NCBI GenBank assembly: GCA_030533445.1 | Contig: JARPUW010000506.1 | Location: forward strand, 19,343-83,342 | Source: Cyprinodon diabolis | Taxonomy: Eukaryota; Chordata; Actinopteri; Cyprinodontiformes; Cyprinodontidae | Direction: 5' to 3' | DNA length: 64,000 nucleotides | Part shown: positions 49,301 through 61,300 of the stretch, piece by piece | How the letters are laid out: the number at the start of each line of letters is the position of its first letter | Position numbering within the stretch: the stretch's first letter is position 1 | Notes under the pieces: generated by a model | Told to the model about the DNA's origin: nothing | What the model saw: only the letters and a program-made list of their open reading frames with translations | Database searches by the model: none | Made by a program: the position numbers and the translations under genes

Positions 49301-52300
49301 ATGGATGGATGGATGGATGGATAATGGATGGATGGATGGATGGATGGATGGAGGATGGATGGATGGAGGATGGATGGATGGATGGATGGATGGATGGAAG
49401 TTAAATGACGAGTCATTCAATAATCATTCTAACCATGAATTGATGATGATTTATCCATTGCTAACCCACCTCAGCTATTGCTGGGCCTTAAACATTTATG
49501 TTGAATTTAGTGTTTTAATCATTTATCCTTGAAGCCAGATGTATTCAGCATATATCTGAGAATTGATTTATTGTTTAGTGGTTCAATCGTTTATTGTTTC
49601 TTAGAAACATTTAGAAGCATTTCCACTGGCTTGATTTGATCCAGAACTACTTTCTTCTAGCTAATGTGCTCTAATCAGACAGACAGACATCATGGGAGGA
49701 AGTTTGAAAAAGAAATAAACTTTAACTGGATCAAAGCAGTGAAGAAGAAATCAGACTTTAGCCTGAAGATCCTCAGTGTGGATCAGTAGAATATCAGCCA
49801 TATGTCTGCAGTTTAGAGTCAACACAACTTTACCATCAGAAATATCAGCACTAAACTAAAACATGGTGACTGACCTCAATGTCTGTAGTTTGCAGAGGGG
49901 AGACTGGAGAAAACCACAGAGCTGCTTCACTCCAAAGTCTTTCAGGTCGTAGTTGCTGCTCAGGTCCAGTTCTGTCAGATGGGAGGGGTTGGACTGCAGA
50001 GCTGAGCCCAGAGAAGCACAGCTGATCTCTGAGAGACTGCAGCCATTCAATCTGAATAAAGAATAAAAGACGTGTTGAAGCAACTGGAGAGACAGGTTAA
50101 AACTAAAATAATGAATAAAAATGTAGAAAATAATTTGACTGAAAGCTAAAGTCCCATAAAAATGATCAAGTTAAAGTATTAAACCAAGCAGAAGCAGAAC
50201 ATGTTCTAATGACGTGTGAAGGTCCAGATCAAGGTGTGTTTATTAGTCTCCTCCAGGAGAAATCTGTGTTGGACAAAGAGCAGAGCTGCAACACAATCCA
50301 GAACCAGAACAACACAAGCAGCATCAACTGCAAGAAGAAATAGATGAGAAAAAGTTCAGAGGAAAAGTCTTCAAACACATGCTAGCATTTTTTTAACTTG
50401 ACATACAGGTGCTGGTCATAAAATTAGAATATCATGAAAAAGTAGATTGATTTCAGTAATTCCATTTAAAAAGTGAAACTTGTATATTATATTCATACAT
50501 TACATACAAACTCATATATTTCAGATGTTTATTTTGTTTAATTTTGATGATTACAAATGACAACAAATGAAAATCTCAAATTCATCATATCAGAAAATTA
50601 GAATATTACTGAAGACCAATAAAAACAAAGGATTTATAGAAATGTTGGCCAACTGAACAGTATGAACATGAAAAGTATGAGCATGTACAGCACTCAGTAT
50701 TTAGTTGGGCCTCCTTTGGCCTGTATTACTGCAGCAATGCGGCGTGGCATGGAGTCGATCAGTCTGTGGCACTGCTCAGGTGTTATGATAGCCCAGGTTG
50801 CTCTAATAGTGGCTTTTAGCTCTTCTGAATTGTTGGGTCTGGTGTATTGCATCTTCTTCTTCACAATACCCCATAGATTTTCTATGGGGTTAAGGTCAGG
50901 AGAGTTTGCTGGCCAATTAAGAACAGGGATACCATGGTCCTTCAACCAGGTACTGGTAGCTTTGGCACTGTGTGCAGGTGCCAAGTCCTGTTGGAAAATG
51001 AAATCTGCATCTCCAAAAAGTTGGTCAGCTGCAGGAAGCATGAAGTGCTCTAAAACTTCCTGGTATGTGGCTGCGTTGACCCTGGACCTCAGAAAACACA
51101 ATGGACCAACACCAGCAGATGACATGGCACCCCAAACCATCACTGACTGTGGAAACTTTACACTGGACTTCAAGCAACGTGGATGAAGTGCCTCTCTTCT
51201 TTTCCTCCAGACTCTGGGACCTTGATTTCCAAAGGAAATGCAAAATTTACTTTCATCAGAGAACATGACTTTGGACCACTCACCAGCAGTCCAGTCCTGT
51301 TTCTCTTTAGCCCAGGCAAGACGCTTCTGACGCTGTCTGTGGTTCAAGAGTGGCTTGACACAAGGAATGCGACAGCAGAAACCCATGTCTTTCATACGTC
51401 TGTGTGTGGTGGTTCTTGAAGCACTCACTCCAGCTGCAGTCCACTCTTTGTGAATCTCCCCCACATTTTTGAATGGGTTTTGTTTCACAATCCTCTCCAG
51501 GGTGCGGTTATCTCTCTTGCTTGTACACTTTTTTCGACCACATCTTTTCCTTCCCTTCGCCTCTCTATTAATGTGCTTGGACACTGAGCTCTGTGAACAG
51601 CCAGCCTCTTTAGCGATGACCTTTTGTGTCTTGCCCTCCTTGTGCAAGGTGTCGATGGTCGTCTTTTGGACAACTGTCAAGTCAGCAGTCTTCCCCATGA
51701 TTGTGTAGCCTATAGAACTAGACTGAAAGACCATTTAAAGGCTTTTGCAGGTGGTTTGAGTTAATTAGCTGATTAGAGTGTGGCACCAGGGGCCATCAAT
51801 TTTGAACCTTTTCACAATATTCTAATTTTCTGATATGATGAATTTGAGATTTTCATTTGTTGTCATTTGTAATCATCAAAATTAAACAAAATAAACATCT
51901 GAAATATATGAGTTTGTATGTAATGTATGAATATAATATACAAGTTTCACTTTTTAAATGGAATTACTGAAATCAATCTACTTTTTCATGATATTCTAAT
52001 TTTATGACCAGCACCTGTATATTCATGTTTTTTTCCCTTTTGTTTTTATTGACCAAACAAGTAACAGGATCCCTTTATGGTCAAAGAGGTGGATTATGGA
52101 GGGAAAATTATTTTTCCATCTATTCCTCTTTTCCTTCATTCTAAAGCTGAATGTGAGCTCGTTCTGTTTCTATTTTCACCAAAGCATCACTCAGCTGCAC
52201 ACCTGCTAGACAAGGCTAGGCCTAAAGGCTGATCTTACTGACCAATGAGAAGCTGCTTTCAGGGTCACATGGTCTGGAAAGGAAGCCAGACTCCTTTAGG

Positions 52301-55300
52301 TTCAAGGTTATTCATCCTCCCTCTGATTGGTCCAAACTGGCTGAACCTTGTTTTGCTAAAGTTTCATGGAAATCCCTCCCAGATGTTTGTTTTAGTGATA
52401 AGTAGTGAAATTCTTTGTCTGACCAGAACAGAAAGAAGATTGGAAAAAACTGCATCTGTTCTCCTCAAGGATGAATAAATGCTGCTTGAATGAAGAATAC
52501 TGATGTCATTAAACATGAAGGATTAAACAGATTTTAACAAAGTTGATCCAGAACTACTTTCTTCTAGCTAATGTGCTCTAATCAGACAGACAGACATCAT
52601 GGGAGGAAGTTTGAAAAAGAAATAAACTTTAACTGGATCAAAGCAGTGAAGAAGAAATCAGACTTTAGCCTGAAGATCCTTAGTGTGGATCAGTAGAATA
52701 TCAGCCATATGTCTGCAGTTTAGAGTCAACACAACTTTACCATCAGAAATATCAGCACTAAACTAAAACATGGTGACTGACCCGAATGTCTGTAGTTTGC
52801 AGAGGGGAGACTGGAGAAAACCACAGAGCTGCTTCACTCCAAAGTCTTTCAGGTCGTTGCTGCTCAGGTCCAGTTCTGTCAGATGGGAGGGGTTGGACTG
52901 CAGAGCTGAGACCAGAAAAGCCCAGCTGAGCTCTACTAAACTGCGATGATCCAATCTGAACAGAAAAACAAGATTTTAGTTCAATTCAACAGAATGCCGA
53001 TGAAACAAATTATTAACATATAAATAATAATAATACAATATAGAAAACGAATTTGACTGAATGTAGAAGTCCCAGAAACTCGATGAGCTGATGTTTAATT
53101 TTTGATCCAGTAAAACTGATGGAAAGAGATAAACCAAGCAGAACCAAAACATGTTCTATTGATGTTGAAATGTCCAGATCAAGGTGTGTTTATTAGTCTG
53201 ACATCAGACTCCCAGAAGCCATGTTGTCTGGCGCTTAAATGCCCCTGGTCGGGTCTCCCAAGTCAATAAGGCTCTAAGCTCTACATGTCAGGCAAGCAGC
53301 AGTTCAAAAGCCGCAATGAGGGAAAAAAAAGTTTGAGGCATGAGCAGGGACACCACCCTGGGGCCAGGCCTAGGGTTACAGTTCTTCAGCAGGTGCCTGT
53401 AGGACCGTGGGCCTCTGGCTGTCCTGTGGGGGGCACTTCAAGGTAGAGAGTCAAGGGCCCTTTACTAGGGGCTATTCAGTCTCTGTACAAACGAAGCTGG
53501 AGTTTGGTGTGAATTACTGGCATTAAGTTGGAACTCTTCCCAGTGCATGTTGGACTCCGATACTAGAGGGTTGAGAGGAGCATCAGATGTTTGCTGCAGT
53601 GAGGAAACAGGTCTCCTTTACGACCAATAATATTGGGTCATATCAGATCATCAGAACAATGATGGAGGAACTCTGAATACGCTCTAAGGTTCCTGATGAG
53701 TCCCCTGATGAAGCATCATTGGCTCACAGAGACATGGCTCCAACCCTCTCTGACAGCTGTCAGATTAAAGAGGACAGGTTCTCTCTGACCCGGTCCAACA
53801 GAACAGCAGCTTCAGGACAAAGCTGAGGAGGAGGAACCTGCTGCTGCCATCAGTTTTATTGTTTTTAAGCCTTTATTGTCATCTTCTCAAACAATAATCT
53901 TATTTCATTATACTTGTTCCAACATTTTTGTGGTTCTGGTTCTACTCCAGAGGAACCAAACACCATTCTAGTTGTAAATATATGGATAAGAAATGAGAAA
54001 TACAGCCATTTTGCTTGTCTTGTCTAACCATCTGAATCACAACAAAACATTTTAAAGTTTAACATTTAGAATCTTAAACAAGATAATAATTAATCTACAA
54101 GGTAAAAAGCCTTAGAAATTATATTCTGACATTAAGAAAGCCGCAGTTAATAAAGAAAATAAATTCGAATAAAATGAGTTAAAATCGGATTTCAAGTATC
54201 AGTAAATGATGATGATGTTTTAATAAACAGAGAAAACTCACCTCAGTTTCTTCAGTTTGCAGATTGAACTCTCCAGAATCTCACACAGATGCTTCATTCC
54301 AGAGTCTCCAAAGGTTTTCCCTCCACTGATCTCATCTATTATCACTTCAGTCAGATCGGAGGGTTTGGACTTCAGAGCTGAGGCCACGATTTCACAGTCA
54401 GCCTCACTGAGAGAAAAGCCACCAAGTCTGTGATTAGAGGAGAAATAAAGTCAGTTCTAATGAAATCAGACAATCTGGATGATAAATATTAGCATGTGTG
54501 TTATCATGATACTGCAATATCACTCTGTGATGCGATATTTTGCCCAGCTATCAAAATGAAATGTATAGATAAAAAAGCAAGCTCTGTAAATATTGAATAA
54601 AATCAATGTTTTTTGGGGGTTTGTGTCATTCCACCTCTTCTACTGTCACTGCCTCAACTACAGAAATGATGTTGCTCCATACAGCAAATGAGCTCCACGG
54701 CGCCATCTACCAGAGTGGTGGTGTAGAGGTTGCCCATTTGCCCTCATTGTTTTATTTTTAGTTGGTTTTTTTTAACCCATATTAGGAATTGAAAGATCAC
54801 CATAATTCTTGGCAGCCGGAAATATATCAGAATATATCACCATAATGTTTTTTTTCCCCTAATGATAAACAGAGTCTAAAGCATGATGAGCAAACAGTGA
54901 TGTCATGATCTGATCAATATCCTGTGTTTGACACCACAGATAATCTCTGAAGTCTTCAGGTCCTGGTTCAGCTGCTGACCTGCTGTCTCTGCTTTGCTGC
55001 AGTTAGTTTTTTATTTAAAATGTAAAAGAATTAAGAAAACTTTTCTGTTATTAGAACTTTCAGTTCAACTGTAGGTTTTATTATTAAATACAAGATGTTT
55101 GATAATAAATACTTAAATAAATGATTCATGTTGACTGGCTATAAAATTGGTAGGAAGCTGAAAAAAATATATATTTTCTAACAATTTAACAAAAATAAGA
55201 TGTACTTTGCAATAGAATTCAACAGGGGTTACACTAATACAGAAAAAAAAGCAGGAGAGAGCTGGAAATAGACACCAACATCCATTATGATCCCAGCTGG

Positions 55301-58300
55301 GGTCATAATGGATGTTGGTGTCTAAGAGTGACAGAAACAAATGGATGGATGAATAATCTAAGGCTTTCTGTTTGAAAAAAGCAGAAATTAATCCAACTGA
55401 ATTAAAGCAGAGCAAGTTAATTACTGACTCCTTAGATCAGAGATGCTTCTAACTGACATGTATGAAGTCTTTGTCGTTTGTCAATTCACTAGAACGTGAG
55501 TGTTCTCACCAAGTATGTTCTTGAGAAGAACACCAGGAAAGTCTGAATTTGGCATAAATCTAGGTCAAATGGCGGTACCAAGATGGCGACGTGAGTAGCC
55601 GCAAAAAGAGCTCCGCTAAAAACCGCACATTTATTCTTTCAATATGCTTCATATCCTCCCAAAGTTGCATGACTATGCGATGGAGTTTAGTGTTCAAGAA
55701 AATAGCTGGAATCCAATTTCTTTTTCAATGGGATTTTGAGATAAATAAATTACCACTTATATTATCTGTTATCTTCTATATTACAATATGCTTTATGCAC
55801 GTTCTGTGAATTCAATTAATGTAGTTCTGTACTGGTACCTGGTGAAATGTACATTGGTTAAATAAAGTTATTTCTTGAAAAAAAAAAAAATCTGGGTCAA
55901 ATTGACCAGAAGCATACTGATGATGTCACCACATGCCAGGCTCGTCTAGAGATCGATTTCACCTCCTGTTATTAATAATCTCTAGAGGGGGGTGGCCAAG
56001 ATGGCGGAGCGAGCAGACATGCTGTAAATAGCTCAGAGTAGCAAAGCTTTGCAAATCAATGGAATAAATTTATATGTCAACAAAACCCTGATTTATTGGA
56101 TTTAAGACTGGAGAGATCTTATTAATATATCCCTGAAACATGTAAGTAACCCTGAAAACCTCCCAAAAAACTTTATTGGAGAACATGGCTAACGTTAGCA
56201 CCAAAGCTAACACTAAGTTGAAGGCTCTCCAAACACACGACTATTGTGCTCCAGAAAGAATGAAAACTAACAGTAGAGGAACCAAAAACACCTTAACATC
56301 TCCTGCCAAACCACCAGCGCCACAGAAAAAGCCCGAAGCAGACAACGTTGTGGCTGCTGATGCCCGTGTTGAAGAAAACTCTACCACTGTCGTCCTGGCT
56401 GCCAGGATGGCTGCCATCGGCGTGCTTCAGAACATGATGCAGGATTTCAGAGCAGAGCAGAAGCAGAGCACACTGACTATAACCAACATCGCCAAAGCGG
56501 TGGAGTTTAACTCTGCCAAATTAAACAATGTGAAGAACAGCATCAAAAACTGGGCGTCGAGGTGAAACAACTCAAAGAGGAGAACGCTGAGTTTGGAACA
56601 AGAACAGCAGAAATGGAAAAAAGAGCTTCAGAGATGGAGCACTATAAAAGAAAATGGAACCTGCGAGTTATTGGCTTACAGGAAGAAAAAGACAGAAATG
56701 CAAGACAAGTCGTCTCTGATATTATCGGAAAGATTGCGCCGCAATGGAGGAAGAAGATGGATTTCATCCTGGATTCTGTGTACCGGCTGGGACCAAACAA
56801 CACCAACCGCCCTCGTCAGATCATCCTGCAGTTCACAGGACGCCACTTCAGGGAAGAGCTCTGGACGATCACCAAACTTCACCCTGTCTGCAAGTAGCTG
56901 AACATCCACCTGGCAGAAGATCTCACCAAGGAAGAGAGGGCCCAAAGTCAAACAAGCAAGGAAAGCAGGACTAAAGACGATGTTCCTGGGCCCTCATGCC
57001 TTCAATAATGGACAGAGTCTCACCAGAGACACAACCGTCCAGGGGTTTGAATCCCCAAAATAAGTGAGTTTGAGTGAAAAAGTATTTTCAAGGTTTTGCT
57101 CCTTTTATATCTTCCTAAAAGGGAACCGTTACTGTTCTAAGCTCAGCAATCTAGGGTTGTCGACGGTTAATTTGTTTTTGCTCTATGTTCAGATATAGAG
57201 CAATATTTTTTATTATGTGTTAATGCACGGGGTTTAAGAGACATAACAAAGAGAAAAAGTATTTTTTATTTTGTAAAGGGAAGAAGTCAAATATAATTTT
57301 TTTGCAGGAAACGCATTCTAAGGATGAGGATGTCGTATTTTGGTCCAAATAGTGGGGAGATGAAGCTTAGATTAGCCATGGTACTCCAAGGTCAGCAGGT
57401 GTCGCCATCCTCCTAAATAACTTTAAAGGTCAGATTGTGTCCCATATAGCAGATGAGTCTGCTCACTGGATCATTCTTATGATTAACATTGATGGCCTAA
57501 AATTCATATTAGTCAACATTTATGGTACAACATCCGCAGAGAAAACCAAAACCTACTTGACCAAATTGGCTCACATTTAGATAATCTCAAATTAACACAC
57601 TCAACTGATAATAATTGGTGGTGATCTAAACAGAGTTCATGATAATCTTTTAGATAAATATCCTAGTAGATACTCTGCAAGTCACCCAAACACTATATTC
57701 ACAAACTTTTATGAAATGTATAATTTGGTTGGCATTTGGAGACATTTAAATCCAGAATTATTAAAATACTCCTGGTTTAATTCAAACTAAACTTTAAATC
57801 CAGAATTGATCACTGGCTGATTGCTAATCTTTTACTATGATATAATATTAGTTCTGATATCTCTGCTGCACCTCTAACAGATCATTGTATCATCTTACTG
57901 CAGATCAAACCTAATGTCCACTCACACACATATTGGAAGTTTAACTCCACTCTGCTTAAAAACAATGACTACAGCCAGAAAATCAAATCATTAATTAAAG
58001 AAATATCCAATTCGAAGGAACTAACAAATGCTACCAAAAAGTGGGAATTTTTAAAATATAAAATACGCCTATTTACCATTTCATTCCGCAAAATTATTTA
58101 AAAAAGATAGGGAAAAACAAGAAGTAGACAGTATTAATCAGTTAAACATTTACTGCAACAGGCCAAACCCAACTGAAGGCGATAGACAGAAGATTCTAAA
58201 CCTAAAAACTAAACTAGATGAAATTTACAACAGTGAGGCCTGAGGGGCCTTCATCAGATCCAGAGCTCGGTGGACGGAGGAGGGAGGAAAACATTCAGCG

Positions 58301-61300
58301 TATTTCTGTGGTCTTGAGAAAAGGAGACAGGAAAGAAATACTATCAGATCAGATGATTAATGATCATGAAGTCAAAGATGGAAAATTGATCTCTACAGAA
58401 GTCTTTAAATTCTATAGCCAGCTCTATAGCTCTAAGTTCTCTCACATGGACTTGAAATAGTCTAACATATTCCCAAAGTGGAGGACGGCCTCAAACAAAC
58501 ATGATAATCCAATTGTGCAGTGATTGGTCGTCTCTCTCAACGAAGCCCCCCGATCCGATGGTCTCACAGGAGACTTTTGCAGACTCTTTTGGACAGATTT
58601 AAGAGACCTCAGTGGAAAGCATTCGCCTTGGTTTGATTCTTCATCTGGTTCAGTCTATTTGTCCAACAGCTGCTCTCAAGGAGATTTGGATTCATTTGAT
58701 GCAATGATAAGAAATAACTTTGCAGAGGGGTTTAATCTCCTATCAGAAAGGACCAGTCGCTGATCGGCTGCTCCTAGCGGCCTCTAATGGTCCTTCGGTG
58801 GACAGTAATTTTGGACCCCGCTATTTCTCCTTTCTGCGGTTAGGTTTAGGCTACCAGAGGTGGATTGGCTCTCCTCTGCAAGTAGTTTACGGAAACACTG
58901 CATTGCAGTTTGACTCATAATTCTGTTTGAATTGCAGGAAGAAAAAAAAAGAAAAAAACACTGCGTTCAGCTTTTTCTGGATTGTAGAAATGGTAGTCTG
59001 ACTCGGCCCAGCGAACACAACCCTCTCCGGAGGGATTTGGTCGCTACTTTAGCATAGCCATCAGCTGGGAAGCGCTAGGAGTCTAGCCTTTAGCAGCGGC
59101 ACACTGCCGTCAACAGGAAGTTGAATGGGAAGTACTTACTCTGATTAACTCCATTGTAGGGGTGTGCTTTCAGAGAGGAGTAGTTCCAGTTACATCATCA
59201 ACAGTGGATCCCAACACAATAATGTTGACAAAGAAAGAAGTGTAGAATGCTCTGTTTGTGGGTGGCTTTTAAAAAGCTGTTCTAATACAGCCCTAGAAGG
59301 ACTGAACATCTTCTGGCCTCCAAGGATGACACAAGGTCACCTGCAGCCCCTCTACTCTCTGGTGCACTTTTTGCCCGGTGAGCTTCTCCAAAGTGAAACC
59401 AGAACCTCTTATTCTTCGGTACGTTACCGGCTGTTTCTCATAGCAGGAGGCTCGGTGACGGTAGTGACACTGCTGCACCTCAGCTAAGATGGTGAATGTT
59501 TCCCACAACTTCATGTCCAAAAACCTAAACTATTTCTTTAAGCCTTCATTCTCCAAAGACCAGCATATCATGACAATAGTCGTCACAAGAGCTTGGTTTG
59601 CTACCATGGTGACGACAGTTTCCTGTTCCAATGATGGCCAAATGGCCATCCTAAAAGCAAAGGCTGTGTTTATGCACCATGAAGGGGAATCAGTTTAGAA
59701 GCAAAAGATGCTTCACAGTGAGCGTAGTGAGTAAGGGGAGGGAGGCACCTGATGGGGAAAGGCTCAGAGTGCTCTTATGAAGAGTCTCTTTGATGACTGA
59801 GTTGTAGTAAAACACTGAGTTACCAATATGTGGAAAGGAATTAGTTACCTGAATTTCTCATTGATAAACTCAAACAGTTACTAACACCATTGTCATGTAA
59901 CGCCGTTACTATCAACACTGGTGTTACCTCAGACTTCTAAACAAAAGCTCAGCTAAGGTAAGTCATTGAAGAGTAGTAGTTCTCTATAGTTCAGTCTGGA
60001 CATGTTTGATATGAGGCTTCCAGCAGGTCTTTGAGTCAATAACAACAACTAATAATTTTATTTGAAAAGAGAGGTTACAATGAGTCAGTGGTTTAATAAC
60101 TGCATCCACAACTCTTAGAACTATTATCATATTAATGCCATCACAGTCAGTGGACCTTTGATTTCTACATTTGTGAAACACTTCTATGATCTCTTCCACT
60201 TCCAATGGGGTGAAACATTGGCTTTGGGTTTTTTTTTTTACCAGGATCAGGGATCTCTTCTGCCAGTTTAGGGCCGATATTAAGAAAATGTTGGTTGAAG
60301 TTTCAACCACTACAGACCTTTTATCCGTCATTTTATTGCATCTGCATTGGACACAAATCATATGTTTATTTCTTGTATTTGTATTAATCGTTAACTCTGC
60401 TGTAATGTAAAAAAAAAAAATGTAAATCCCTTTGTTGTCCAACAATGGAGATATTTACTCTCTGCATTTAACCCCTCCCCTTGGGGAGCAGAGGGCTGCC
60501 ATTGTGTGGTGCCCAGGGAGAGTGGAGGCTGTGGGGATCAAAAAGGGTTCTTGCAACCTTCTCAGAGCACAAGCGCACTGCTCTAACCTCTAGGCCAACA
60601 CTCCCCTTCAGAACTTCTGTTCTCATTCTTTTCCTCTATTGTGTCTCATCTTCAGCAGCTTTCCTGTAACAGCTGTCATAGATCCATCAAAGAAAAATAG
60701 ATTTTTGACTTAAAGGCTAGATCAAGACTAACTTTCAATGCATCACTCTTCATCCTCTTATTAGATCCATTCTGCAAGTTTTTCCCCTTTAAATGTCAGT
60801 TGAAACATTCCTAAATCAAACTGAAAACATCTACATTAATCAACATCATTTCACTAATCGTACTCATTTTTCCCTTAGTGCAAAACATTTTGATGTTGAA
60901 ATAACAGGAAATAATGTTCAATATTTAGAGAATCTAAAATATGAAAATAATGTATTTACAAGGTCAAATTATATCCTGACATTTAGACAGCAACTGTAGA
61001 AAATACATTTTAATCAAATGTCTTGAAATCAGATTTAAAGTATCAGTGAATGATGGTGTTTGAATAAACAGAGAAAACTCACCTCAGTTTCTTCACTTTG
61101 CAGATTGAACTCTCCAGAATCTCACACAGATGCTTCATTCCAGAGTCTCCAAAGGTTTTCCCTCCACTGATCTCATCTATTATCACTTCAGTCAGATGAA
61201 GGTTGGACTTCAGAGCTGAGGCCACGATTTCACAGTCAGCCTCACTGAGAGAAAAGCCACCAAGTCTGTGATTAGAGGAGAAATAAAGTCAGTTCTAATG

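Noticed and set aside
48361..49532. Similar repeat-encoded open frames in the second array
   Set aside because: Same reason: stop-free (GGAT)n repeat with no splice or codon evidence.
50662..51186. 174-codon plus-strand frame in the intact Tc1 element
   Set aside because: Antisense of the full-length transposase.
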